This document shows positions 7,241 to 15,729 of a DNA stretch of 64,000 bases, one piece after another. Source of the stretch: JAWLAT01 sp041395325 (lineage in GTDB: Bacteria > Pseudomonadota > Gammaproteobacteria > Xanthomonadales > SZUA-5); contig JAWLAT010000022.1 in NCBI GenBank assembly GCA_041395325.1, positions 1-64,000 of the forward strand, in the 5' to 3' direction. Position 1 is the stretch's first letter; every line of letters begins with the position of its first letter. The position numbers and the translations under genes are program-made. The notes below the pieces were generated by a model. That model searched no databases. It had not been told where the DNA came from and saw only the letters and a program-made list of their open reading frames with translations.

Positions 7241-9366
7241 CGACTGCGACCCCGACTGCCACCGATCGGCTGCATGCGCTGGATGCCGCGCGCGCCTTGG
7301 CCCTGCTGCTGGGCATCGCCCTGCACGCCAGCATGTCATTCTTCCTGCCGATACCGGTGCAGGACCCATCGGCCAGCACCACGCTGGCGGTGGGCTTCTT
7401 CCTGATCCACAGCTTCCGGATGACGCTGTTCTTCCTGATCGCCGGCTATTTCGGCCATCTGCTGTGGCAGCGTCTGGGCACGCGGAGCTTCCTGCGCGAT
7501 CGCAGCCGTCGCATCGGTCTGCCGTTGCTGGGTGGCTGGCTGCTGCTGGCCCCAGTCTCGATTGCCATCGTCATCTGGGGTTTGACCCGATCTGGCGTCC
7601 CGTCCGAGCTGGCGCAGTCGTCCCCGGCCGACCAGGGCCTGCCCCTGGTGCACCTGTGGTTCCTCTACTACCTGGGCCTGTTCTACCTGGCCACGGCCGC
7701 GTTGCGCGCGCTCTGGAACCGGCTGGACCCCAGCGACCGATTTGGGGCCGCCATCGACCGAGCGCTGGCCTGGACCTTGCGCCGCGGTCTGGCGCCGGTG
7801 TTGCTGGCCCTGCCGGCCGCCGCGGTGCTGGCGCTGGATCCCGGCTGGCGGGTCTGGTTCGGCATCCACACGCCCGACTTCGGCTTGCAACCACAGCTTC
7901 CGGCGAGCATCGCCTACGGCAGCGCGTTCGCAGCGGGCTGGTGGCTGCGGCGACAGGGCAGTTTTCTGACCGATCTCGCCAGTCGCTGGCGCAGCCAGCT
8001 GCTGCTGGCCGTGGGTCTCTCGGCGCTGGCGCTGCTGCTGGTCGGCCCACGGCCGAACCTGTTCGACGCCACCACGCTGGCCGGCGGTGAAGGACGGCGC
8101 GTCCTATATGCCGCCGTCTATGCGCTGTCCGGCTGGTACTGGAGCTTCGGTCTGCTCGGCGCCTGTCAGCGCTGGCTGGCGCGGCCGAGCGCACGTTGGC
8201 GCTATCTGGCCGACGCCTCGTACTGGATCTATCTGCTGCACCTGCCGCTGGTCTTCGGCCTGCAGGTGGCGCTGCGCGACTGGCCGCTGCACTGGAGCCT
8301 GAAGTTTCCGCTGATCGTGGGGCTGACGCTGGTCGCGCTGCTGCTCAGCTACCGCTGGTTCGTGCGCGGCAGCTGGATCGGGGCGCTGCTCAATGGTCGG
8401 CGCAAGGCACCGGGTCTGGCGGTCGAAGTGGCGGCTGTCGCCACTCCAGACACACCAATCACGGCGGTGGTGCCGGATGAGCAGTCACAACTGGCCGAGT
8501 TGCGCGGGGTGCGCAAGCGCTATGGCCAGACCGTCGCTCTGGACGGGCTGGACCTGCAGGTGCGGCCAGGCGAGCTGCTGGCCGTGCTGGGGCCCAATGG
8601 CGCCGGCAAGAGCACGGCCATTGGTTTGTGGCTGGGCACCCTGCGCAGCGACAGCGGTGAGGTCCGCACGCTGGGTGGCGATCCGACCGATGTACACAGT
8701 CGGCTGGAACTGGGTTGCATGCTGCAGGATGTGCGGCTGGCACCGATGCTGAGCGCGCGCGAACACATCGACCTGACCCGGCGCTGCTACCGCGATCCGC
8801 TGGGTGTGGACGAGTGCATCGAGCTGGCCGGCATTGGCGACTTCGCCGAGCGTCGTTACGGCAAGCTGTCCGGCGGTCAGCAACGCCAGGTGCAGTTTGC
8901 ACTGGCGATCTGTGGGCGCCCGCGGCTGCTGTTCCTCGACGAACCGACGGTGGGTCTGGACCTGCCGGCGCGCGAGCGACTGTGGGCCAGCCTGCGCCAA
9001 CTGGTCGCTCAGGGCCGCTCGATCGTGCTGACCACGCACTATCTGGAGGAAGCCGAGGCGCTGGCGGATCGGGTTGCCGTGCTGGCTGGCGGACGCCTGC
9101 TGGCCGAAGGCAGCGTGGCACAGATGCGCGAACTGGTCAGCCGCACCCGCATCCGCTGCCTCAGCGATGTCGAAGCGAGCACGGTCAGACAGTGGCCCGG
9201 CGTGGTCGAAGTCAGTGCCCAGGATCGCCAGCTGCAGCTCACTGCCAGCGATCCGGAGACCGTCGTGCGTCGCTTGCTGCAGACCGACCCCCAACTGAGC
9301 CGACTGGAAGTCCGGCCGGCCAACCTGGCCGAAGCCTTCTCCGAATTGACCCTGGAGGCCGCATGA
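7237..9366 (+). CDS. Fusion protein: acyltransferase-3 membrane domain plus ABC transporter ATPase domain
   Basis: A 709-residue protein in one uninterrupted frame. Residues 1-385 are an acyltransferase-3/OpgC-like integral membrane domain with about ten helices: the DAARALALLLGIALH block with conserved H30, FFLIAGYFGHLL (65-76), then FLRDRSRRIGLPLL, and a late SYWIYLLHLPLVF helix. After a 35-residue linker rich in Ala, Thr and Pro, residues 420-709 are a complete ABC ATPase: Walker A GPNGAGKST (452-460), LSGGQQ (544-549), Walker B LLFLDEP (564-570) and H601. The TTG start at 7237 has GGAGGG 7 nt upstream and overlaps the permease stop. The ABC permease at 9363 overlaps its end. Acyl modification coupled to export is an inference from the architecture. 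Confidence 0.85.
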   Translation: MTTATPTATDRLHALDAARALALLLGIALHASMSFFLPIPVQDPSASTTLAVGFFLIHSFRMTLFFLIAGYFGHLLWQRLGTRSFLRDRSRRIGLPLLGGWLLLAPVSIAIVIWGLTRSGVPSELAQSSPADQGLPLVHLWFLYYLGLFYLATAALRALWNRLDPSDRFGAAIDRALAWTLRRGLAPVLLALPAAAVLALDPGWRVWFGIHTPDFGLQPQLPASIAYGSAFAAGWWLRRQGSFLTDLASRWRSQLLLAVGLSALALLLVGPRPNLFDATTLAGGEGRRVLYAAVYALSGWYWSFGLLGACQRWLARPSARWRYLADASYWIYLLHLPLVFGLQVALRDWPLHWSLKFPLIVGLTLVALLLSYRWFVRGSWIGALLNGRRKAPGLAVEVAAVATPDTPITAVVPDEQSQLAELRGVRKRYGQTVALDGLDLQVRPGELLAVLGPNGAGKSTAIGLWLGTLRSDSGEVRTLGGDPTDVHSRLELGCMLQDVRLAPMLSAREHIDLTRRCYRDPLGVDECIELAGIGDFAERRYGKLSGGQQRQVQFALAICGRPRLLFLDEPTVGLDLPARERLWASLRQLVAQGRSIVLTTHYLEEAEALADRVAVLAGGRLLAEGSVAQMRELVSRTRIRCLSDVEASTVRQWPGVVEVSAQDRQLQLTASDPETVVRRLLQTDPQLSRLEVRPANLAEAFSELTLEAA

Positions 9367-10172
9367 ACCCGCACTCATCCACCCTGCCCTCGCTGGCCAG
9401 CGGGCGGGCACCGTTGCCGCTGCGACTGTTGCTGGCGGCCTATCTGGCCGAATTCCGCCAGGATCTGCTCGGCGCGCTGCGCAGCGTCGGTTTCGCCCTG
9501 CCCACGCTGCTGGTACCGCTGGCCGTCTACCTGGTCTTCGGCGTGTTGATGACCAGTGGCGAGGGAGAGCCGTCCTACGGGCCGGAGGTGGGCAACTATC
9601 TGTTTGTCGGCTTCTCGGCGCTGGCAGTGATGATGCCGGGCATCTTCAGCAGCGCCGTGCTGGCGCAGGAACGCGAGCAGCGGCTGCTGCTGCTCAAGCG
9701 GGCGCTGCCGCTGCCGCCTGGCGCCAGCGTGCTGGCCAAGCTGCTGATGGCGGTCACGATCTCGACGATGGCGGTGAGCATCGTCACGCTGGCGGCGCTG
9801 CTGCTGGGCAAGTTGACGCTGAGCACCGCTCAAATTCTCGTCATCTGGCTGACCATGATCGTCGGCAGCCTGCCCTTCGCGGCGATCGGTCTGTGGATCG
9901 GCTCCTGGTCGTCGGCCGCCGCCGCGCCGGCCTGGGCCAATCTGCTGTTTCTGCCGATGCTGTGGCTGTCCGGCCTGTTCATCCCGCTGCCGGCCTTCCT
10001 CAAGCCGTGGGTAGTGATCTGGCCCGCCTTCCACCTCAATCAACTGGCGCTGGGCCTGGCCCAAGTCGACGGCTTCATCTTCATCCCGACCGAACTGGCC
10101 GCGGTGGTGTTGCTGGCCATCACGGCGATTTGTGGGGTGCTGGCGGTCCGGCGTCTGGCCCGGGTGGGCTGA
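9363..10172 (+). CDS. ABC-2-type transporter permease
   Basis: A 269-residue permease with six predicted helices, a charged N-terminal cytosolic segment and the ABC-2 core pattern (AVMMPGIFSSAVLAQEREQR, then LWLSGLFIPL before the last helices). It starts within the end of the acyltransferase-ABC fusion (ATGA) and is most likely the membrane partner of that ATPase domain. The last 53 nt overlap the converging kinase gene on the other strand. Confidence 0.88.
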   Translation: MNPHSSTLPSLASGRAPLPLRLLLAAYLAEFRQDLLGALRSVGFALPTLLVPLAVYLVFGVLMTSGEGEPSYGPEVGNYLFVGFSALAVMMPGIFSSAVLAQEREQRLLLLKRALPLPPGASVLAKLLMAVTISTMAVSIVTLAALLLGKLTLSTAQILVIWLTMIVGSLPFAAIGLWIGSWSSAAAAPAWANLLFLPMLWLSGLFIPLPAFLKPWVVIWPAFHLNQLALGLAQVDGFIFIPTELAAVVLLAITAICGVLAVRRLARVG

Positions 10173-12576
10173 AGCCTCCGTTTGGCGGGTCGGAAGCGGC
10201 CGCGGCCCACGCCGCCCAGCGCTCGATCAGATGGCTGCGCCAGCCGGCTGCTCGAGTCCGGCTGGCCAGTTCCATGCGCAACTGCTCCAGCCGCTCGCTG
10301 TCCTTGGGTGCCGCTCGGGTCTGCGCGTAGGCCCGCGCCAACTCGAGAAAATCCATGCCGGCGGGGGTGAGCTGCTCGCGCTGGCGCAACCAGGCCATCT
10401 GCGATTCCGCCAGTTCGGTGGCACCTGCCCAGTCGTCGGCACTGAGCCGCGCCACCACCCGTTGCACCTGCACCGAGAAGGTCCAGGGGTGATCGTCGCC
10501 GACGCGTTCGACGATGTAGGCAGCAGCGCTGTCCAGTCGCTGCACGGAGCGTTCCGAGCGCCCCTGCAGTGCATCGAGCAGGCCGGCGCTGGTCAGCATC
10601 AGATTGCCCCACTCATCCTTTTCACCAAACCAGGCCTGACCTTCCACCAACGCCGGCTCCAGCAGTGCCTCGGCCTCGTCCAGACGGAAATCATCGATCA
10701 GCAGGCGCGCCAGATAGAGCTTCATCGGCAGGATCGCGCGGGCCTCGTGGTAGTCGTGCCGTTGGGCATAGTCCAGCGCCTGCCGGTACAACGCCTCGGC
10801 GTGGCCCGGATCGCTTTTGGAATAGCTGCCGGCCAGGTTCGACATGGCGGCGACAATGCTGTAACGCTCACGCTCGTCGCGCACCGCCTCCTCGGCCCTG
10901 TCGATGACCCGCTGGTAGGCGGCGCGGGCGGCCTCGACATCGCCGGCCTCCTCGGCGCAGATCGCCGAAATGGCCGCGTGCGCGCGGTGCACATGGGGCG
11001 CGTAGGCCTGCGTGTCGGCCAGCGCGGGGGTGGCCTTCTGCACGTGCTCGCAGGCGCGCGCCAGCTGGCCATGATTCTTCAGGTCCGAGGCGAGCTCCAC
11101 ATGGATCTCGTTGATCAGCACCGTGTGGTCGCCGCCGCTGCTCAGCAGCAGATCGAGCGCCTCCTGCTTGGCCTGCGCACCGCCACCGACATCACCGAGC
11201 CGACTCAGTGCCCGTCCGGCCGAGAACAGCAGGCTGGCGCGGATCGCCACCGGCCGATCATCGGCCACGCGCAATCGATCGAGCGCTCCGTGTAGCAGAT
11301 CGATGGCCGAGACCTGCCCGCTGTCCACCTGCGCCGGGACCTGCAGCTCGAACAGGTCGGCAAAGAACTTGGCCGTCGCCGAGGCCTTGTCGCGCTCGGC
11401 CGCAGTGACCTGCAACTGTTGGTTCAGCACCCGCCAGTGCCAGCCGATGGCGGCCATCACCAGCAGGCTACCCAGCAGCCAGGGCCAGCGTCGGCGCAAC
11501 AGATGGCGGGCGCGATAGCCTGGTTCAGCCGCCCGTGCCTGCACCGGGCGCCGCGTCAGCCAGGCCCGCAGGTCGGCCTGCAGCGCCTCGGCGCTGGGAT
11601 AGCGCTCGGCCGGGTTCTGCCGCAGCGCTTTGCCGACGATCGCAGCCAGATCCCGGTCCACGCCGCGCACGACAGCCGCTTGTTCGCGCAACGGCGGTGG
11701 CTGAACCTCGCGCATGGCGGCGATCTGTGCGGCGTAGTCACTGCGTCTGCGGTAGGGGCTGTGGCCGCAGAGCAGCTCGAAGGCCAGCACACCGAGTGCA
11801 TGCACATCGACGGCCGCACCGAGCGGGCCACGCTGATCCGGCGGGGTCAGCTGTTCCGGCGCGGCATAGCCGAGTGTCAGCGCTGACCACTCCTGCTCGC
11901 CCGCGGTCGCGACCGCGCTGCGGGCGATGCCGAAATCCAGCAGCACCGGTTCACCATCGGCCGTCACCAGGATGTTGGCCGGCTTGATGTCGCAATGAAT
12001 CACCAGATGGGCGTGCGCGTCGGCCACGGCGGCCGCCACCTTGCTGACCAGTTGCACGCGCTGACGTACGTCTGCCCGTTGCTCAGCGCACCACTGGTCG
12101 ATCGGTTGGCCCTGGATGTAGGGGGTGACCAGATATGGCCGACCGCGGGCATCGGTGCCGGCATCCAGCAGCGGCGCGATGCCCGGATGCGACAGCTGCG
12201 CCAGCAGCCGCGTTTCCTCGGCGAAGCGCTCGCGCGCATGGCGGTCGCGATGGTCGAAACGCAGCCGCTTGAGGGCCACGCGCTGCGGATGACCGGCCAC
12301 CTGGCGCAACGCCAGATGCACTTCGCCCATGCCACCGCGGCCGATCGGCTCGAGGATCTCGTAACCGTCGATCGGCGCTTCGCCGTCGTCGCCGTCGATC
12401 CAGCTGAGTGGCCTGTCGGCCGCACTGAGCATCTGTTCCAACCAACCGGCCAATGTCGGCGAGGCCAGCCGCAGCGTGTCCAGCTGCGCCTGCCGCTCGT
12501 CGACCGGGCGCTCCAGCAGGGCCAGGTAGAGCGCCTTGCCGCGAGCGTAGTCGACCGGATCGGCCGCTTCAGACAT
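10120..12576 (-). CDS. Serine/threonine protein kinase with C-terminal TPR-like sensor region
   Basis: An 818-residue membrane-spanning kinase. The kinase domain (about 72-340) has P-loop GRGGMG (79-84), the VALK lysine K103, catalytic loop HCDIKPAN (194-201), DFG (214-216) and APEQ (239-242). The HCD in place of HRD marks it as a non-RD kinase. A transmembrane helix lies at 363-380, followed by about 430 helical residues with TPR character. The ATG at 12576 overlaps the end of the ECF sigma gene by 8 nt, so the two are co-translated; such ECF-kinase pairs are a known arrangement. The 3' end overlaps the convergent permease by 53 nt. Confidence 0.9.
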   Translation of the reverse strand: MSEAADPVDYARGKALYLALLERPVDERQAQLDTLRLASPTLAGWLEQMLSAADRPLSWIDGDDGEAPIDGYEILEPIGRGGMGEVHLALRQVAGHPQRVALKRLRFDHRDRHARERFAEETRLLAQLSHPGIAPLLDAGTDARGRPYLVTPYIQGQPIDQWCAEQRADVRQRVQLVSKVAAAVADAHAHLVIHCDIKPANILVTADGEPVLLDFGIARSAVATAGEQEWSALTLGYAAPEQLTPPDQRGPLGAAVDVHALGVLAFELLCGHSPYRRRSDYAAQIAAMREVQPPPLREQAAVVRGVDRDLAAIVGKALRQNPAERYPSAEALQADLRAWLTRRPVQARAAEPGYRARHLLRRRWPWLLGSLLVMAAIGWHWRVLNQQLQVTAAERDKASATAKFFADLFELQVPAQVDSGQVSAIDLLHGALDRLRVADDRPVAIRASLLFSAGRALSRLGDVGGGAQAKQEALDLLLSSGGDHTVLINEIHVELASDLKNHGQLARACEHVQKATPALADTQAYAPHVHRAHAAISAICAEEAGDVEAARAAYQRVIDRAEEAVRDERERYSIVAAMSNLAGSYSKSDPGHAEALYRQALDYAQRHDYHEARAILPMKLYLARLLIDDFRLDEAEALLEPALVEGQAWFGEKDEWGNLMLTSAGLLDALQGRSERSVQRLDSAAAYIVERVGDDHPWTFSVQVQRVVARLSADDWAGATELAESQMAWLRQREQLTPAGMDFLELARAYAQTRAAPKDSERLEQLRMELASRTRAAGWRSHLIERWAAWAAAASDPPNGGFSPPGPDAGPPAPHKSP

Positions 12577-13138
12577 CGCCGCCCAACTGCTGCTTGAGCC
12601 AGGCCGAGGCAAAGGCCCATTCGCGGTTGACGGCCGAGGGATGAATGCCCATCGCGGTGGCTGTCTCGTCGATGGTCAGCCCGCCGAAAACGCGCAGCTC
12701 CAGCACACTGGCGGCGCGAGGGTCCAGGTCGGCCAGACGCGCCAACGCCTCATCCACCGCCAAAATCTGCTCCGGTGTGGCGCCCTCTGCGATGTCCTGC
12801 CCGTCGAGCGGTTCGGGCACCAGACCGGCGCCGCGCTTGTCGGCTTGTTTGCGCCGGGCACGGTCGACCAGCACCTGCCGCATCGCCCGCGCCACCACGT
12901 TGGCGAAGTGAACGCGGTCGCTGGTGTCAGCTGGCGCCGCCCCGGCCAGCTTCAACAACGCATCATTGAGCAGGGCGGTGGGCTGCAGCGTGTCGTGGCC
13001 ACTGTGCCGCCGCAGCACACCACGGGCAATGCGGCGCAGTTCCGGGTACAGCTGGGTGAACACGCGGTCGCGGGAGGCCACGTCGCCATCCTGCCAGGCG
13101 CGGATCCAGTCGGTGACGGCAGCTTCGGATGCGGACAT
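12569..13138 (-). CDS. ECF-type RNA polymerase sigma factor (kinase-linked X6/TIGR02999-like group)
   Basis: A 189-residue sigma-70 family protein with region 2 (about 25-95, including HFANVVARAMRQVLVDRAR) and region 4 (about 125-180, DLDPRAASVLELRVFGGLTIDE then a helix-turn-helix). The start at 13138 (MSASEAAV) is preferred over the long upstream extension, which lacks sigma features. No anti-sigma factor is adjacent. The gene overlaps a Ser/Thr kinase gene by 8 nt, and phosphorylation by the kinase is a plausible control. The target promoters are unknown. Confidence 0.87.
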   Translation of the reverse strand: MSASEAAVTDWIRAWQDGDVASRDRVFTQLYPELRRIARGVLRRHSGHDTLQPTALLNDALLKLAGAAPADTSDRVHFANVVARAMRQVLVDRARRKQADKRGAGLVPEPLDGQDIAEGATPEQILAVDEALARLADLDPRAASVLELRVFGGLTIDETATAMGIHPSAVNREWAFASAWLKQQLGGDV

Positions 13139-13218
13139 CGGCAAAGCATAGTCAGCCGCCGACACACCGCGCCAGAGGTGCAGCCGGGCCGTTGTCGGGC
13201 AAGTGTGCGAGGCGTGAT

Positions 13219-13237
13219 CGGTGCCACGCTGGCACCG
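13219..13237. other. Short perfect hairpin between the sigma factor and the metalloprotease gene
   Basis: An 8-bp perfect stem (CGGTGCCA / TGGCACCG) with a 3-nt loop in the 217-nt spacer. No T-run follows on either strand, so a classical intrinsic terminator is unlikely. It could be an operator or an attenuating hairpin. Confidence 0.3.
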
Positions 13238-13355
13238 CTCGATGGCCGGACGGGATACCGCCCGCTGCACCAACAGACTGCGCCTTCGGCGACCGGGTGA
13301 GCCCACCCGATCTCCCGATTGCCCATCGACCAACTGGCCGCCCACCGACACCGCC

Positions 13356-15050
13356 TCAGAGCCGGTCGTAGCTGAGCAGATCCAGCTGCGGCGTGTCGCT
13401 GGAAATGCCGGCTTCACGGGCCACGAAGGCATAGCGACCGCCCTGCTGCAGCCGACCGGCCGGCAGCAGCGCCGGCGTGCGCTCGCCCAGGTAGAGCATC
13501 AGATGACTGCCATCGGCCAGCCGGACCAGCACTGGCGCGCCCACCATCTTCGCGTGCACCTCGTTGACGAAGAACTGCGCGCTGGCCGGGTCGGGCCGCA
13601 GGTCGACCACTTCGGCCTCGAAGCGGACCAGCTTGCGCCAGGTACGACTCTGCCGCGGGTCATAGCCACCATCGCGGGTGCGCTCGAAGTCCTCCTGGTA
13701 GGCACGACGCATGGCGGCGAAGTCGGCATAGCGGATCTGCCATTCCCACTGGCCGGCCAGCTTGCCGATCTGCAACGCGGGGCTGACGAAGTTCTCGGTC
13801 CAGGCCGCACCGCAGGCCTGCTTGCTGCGGCAGTAGTCCCAGCCGTTGGCCAGGGTGCGTTCGATGCCGCTCAGATAATTGTCGAGCTGATAGCCGCTTT
13901 CCAGCAGCAGGCCCGGCCCCATGGCGATGGCACCAGTGCCCAGTTCCGGCGCGATCACGATCACCGCGCCATTGCCGACATCAAGCTTGCCGACGCGGAA
14001 TTGCCGCAGCATGGCGTGGGCATAGTCTTCCGGGCTCAATCCGTGCAGATCGCGCACAATCAAGGTCACCACCTCGACCCCGGCTTCGGTGGCCAGCTGA
14101 TATAGCCGACGCTCGGTATCGGCGATGGTGGCCGCGTCGAGATAGGCGTATTCGTCGTAGACGAACTGGTTGAACTTCAACGGCGTGCCGCCGGGACCAG
14201 GCAAGCGCACACCATCGCTGCGTTCAGCCAGTACCGGCGCTTCGGCAAAAGCCCCGCGGCCTGTTGGCGGCCGGACGGACTCAGTCGATGGCGGCGACCG
14301 CGAGTCGCCGGGAGCGTTCGCCGGTGCCTCTGGCGCGTCGCAGTCCCGACCGCTGAGATAGCAGGCCTCGACCCAGCCAGCCTCCACCGCCACCAGCCGC
14401 TGATCCAGATGCGGATGAGTACTGCCACCCTCCGGGTCATCGGACAGCAGCGCGCGCATGGCGTGCTGTGCGTCGTTCAGTCCGGCGCCCATCTTGTAGA
14501 GCACGAAGCCGCTGAACTTGTCGGCCTCCAGTTCGATGGGCGCCTGACTGCCACCAGGCGTGATCGTGTGACCGGACAAATGATGGCCGATCTCGTGCGC
14601 CATGATGCTGACCGGCGCCCAACTGTCGTTCCCGGTGGCACGGGCGACGATCTGCATGAAGTCGGCGTTGAAGGCGATCACCCGACGTGGCATCTGTTGC
14701 TCATCGAGCACGATCACAGCCGCGGCATTGGCCACGGGCGCTTCCACGACGTCGAAGTTCGCCGGCAGACCGGTGAATCGCATGATGCGATTGACCATCT
14801 CACCGCAATCGCCGGGCGGACTGCGACGAATCTTCGCCGGGTCGAAGGCCTCCACTGCACCATCGTAGGCGCAGGCCTGCAGCTGGCCAGCCACCGGCGC
14901 CAGCGGGTTCGATGCAGGTACGCTGGTCGTCGCAGCCGGGGTCAATGCCACGGACGCAGCGTTCGCAGGCGGCTGTCCCTGCGAGATGTCGCAGGCGCTG
15001 AGCGCACCCACAATGGCCGCGGCCAGCACGGCAGGTCGATATGCACGCAT
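13356..15050 (-). CDS. Lipoprotein fusing a zinc metalloprotease-like domain to a TPM domain
   Basis: A 564-residue envelope protein. The N-terminus is a lipoprotein signal with lipobox LSAC (Cys20). Residues 80-230 resemble an M48-like metallopeptidase: HEIGHH (152-157) plus the downstream ELEAD glutamate. A Pro/Ser-rich linker (about 240-285) leads to a TPM-type domain (about 300-450, with LSPEDYAHAMLRQFRVG and NGAVIVIAPE), followed by a C-terminal region with no clear match. TPM domains occur in thylakoid and bacterial envelope proteins and some have phosphatase activity. The ATG at 15050 has AGGAGAT upstream. It lies 25 nt downstream of the secreted protein gene at 15076, probably in one operon. 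Confidence 0.8.
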   Translation of the reverse strand: MRAYRPAVLAAAIVGALSACDISQGQPPANAASVALTPAATTSVPASNPLAPVAGQLQACAYDGAVEAFDPAKIRRSPPGDCGEMVNRIMRFTGLPANFDVVEAPVANAAAVIVLDEQQMPRRVIAFNADFMQIVARATGNDSWAPVSIMAHEIGHHLSGHTITPGGSQAPIELEADKFSGFVLYKMGAGLNDAQHAMRALLSDDPEGGSTHPHLDQRLVAVEAGWVEACYLSGRDCDAPEAPANAPGDSRSPPSTESVRPPTGRGAFAEAPVLAERSDGVRLPGPGGTPLKFNQFVYDEYAYLDAATIADTERRLYQLATEAGVEVVTLIVRDLHGLSPEDYAHAMLRQFRVGKLDVGNGAVIVIAPELGTGAIAMGPGLLLESGYQLDNYLSGIERTLANGWDYCRSKQACGAAWTENFVSPALQIGKLAGQWEWQIRYADFAAMRRAYQEDFERTRDGGYDPRQSRTWRKLVRFEAEVVDLRPDPASAQFFVNEVHAKMVGAPVLVRLADGSHLMLYLGERTPALLPAGRLQQGGRYAFVAREAGISSDTPQLDLLSYDRL

Positions 15051-15075
15051 GGTGATCTCCTGGCTGTGACCGGAC

Positions 15076-15729
15076 TCAGTCGCGCTGACCGAGGGAGAAG
15101 CGGCTGAACACCGCGCTGGTTCCGGCCATCTTTTCACCGATGACGATCAGGCCGCTGTCGCCGTCGGTGAAGGCACTGTCACGCGCCGACAGGCGTCCAC
15201 CGTCGGCGGAAAAGCTCAGACGGTCACCATCGCAGCTGACCTGCAGGTCCGAATCCACCGCGCCGGCCATCACCTGCTTCACCGCGCCTTGCGCCAGGAT
15301 GGTGAGTTCTCCGTCCTGCAGACGACCAATCAGCATCTGACCGTCACCCCGGAAGACAAAGGCGTAGAAGTTGCGCGGGTCCTGGTAGCGACAGGCCACA
15401 CCGCCGGCACCGGCGCCGACACCGGCGTAGAGAAACAGATTGGCGTCGATCTGCACGTTGCCGCCTTTGGCCTGTCGCGGCGCGGCGATGAAGCCGAAGA
15501 CATTGTCCTGAACCGGCGTCAGCTGATAGCCACCGCCGTGCTGGTAGACGGCAAAGCCGAGATCCTGACTGCGCGTGGCGGCCATGTTCGGCCAACCGCT
15601 GTTGGGATCGCTGAAGTCATCGCGCAGGATCTCGCCGGCCTGCAACTGACCGACGGCGATCAGCCAGGCGGTGGCGAGCAGCCAGACGCGCGGCCGGCGC
15701 AGGCGGGAAGCAAAGGGTGACTTGGACAT
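15076..15729 (-). CDS. Secreted protein with a concanavalin/DUF1080-like domain
   Basis: A 217-residue protein with an N-terminal signal sequence (positive SRLRRPRVW, hydrophobic WLLATAWLIAVG, cleavage near QLQAG). The mature part is a single beta-rich domain with DDFSDPNSGWP, CRYQDPRNFYAFVFRGDGQ and a late GLIVIGEKMAGTSAVFSRF strand. This pattern is typical of LamG/DUF1080-like lectin folds found in exported proteins. No catalytic residues can be named. It is upstream of the metalloprotease-TPM lipoprotein and may be co-expressed with it. Confidence 0.65.
   Translation of the reverse strand: MSKSPFASRLRRPRVWLLATAWLIAVGQLQAGEILRDDFSDPNSGWPNMAATRSQDLGFAVYQHGGGYQLTPVQDNVFGFIAAPRQAKGGNVQIDANLFLYAGVGAGAGGVACRYQDPRNFYAFVFRGDGQMLIGRLQDGELTILAQGAVKQVMAGAVDSDLQVSCDGDRLSFSADGGRLSARDSAFTDGDSGLIVIGEKMAGTSAVFSRFSLGQRD

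Noticed and set aside
8715..10172. A 485-codon frame that would extend the permease at 9363 upstream
   Set aside because: The N-terminal 216 residues lie antiphase to the acyltransferase-ABC fusion and are Arg/Gly/Pro-rich. The ATGA overlap start at 9363 fits the permease family.
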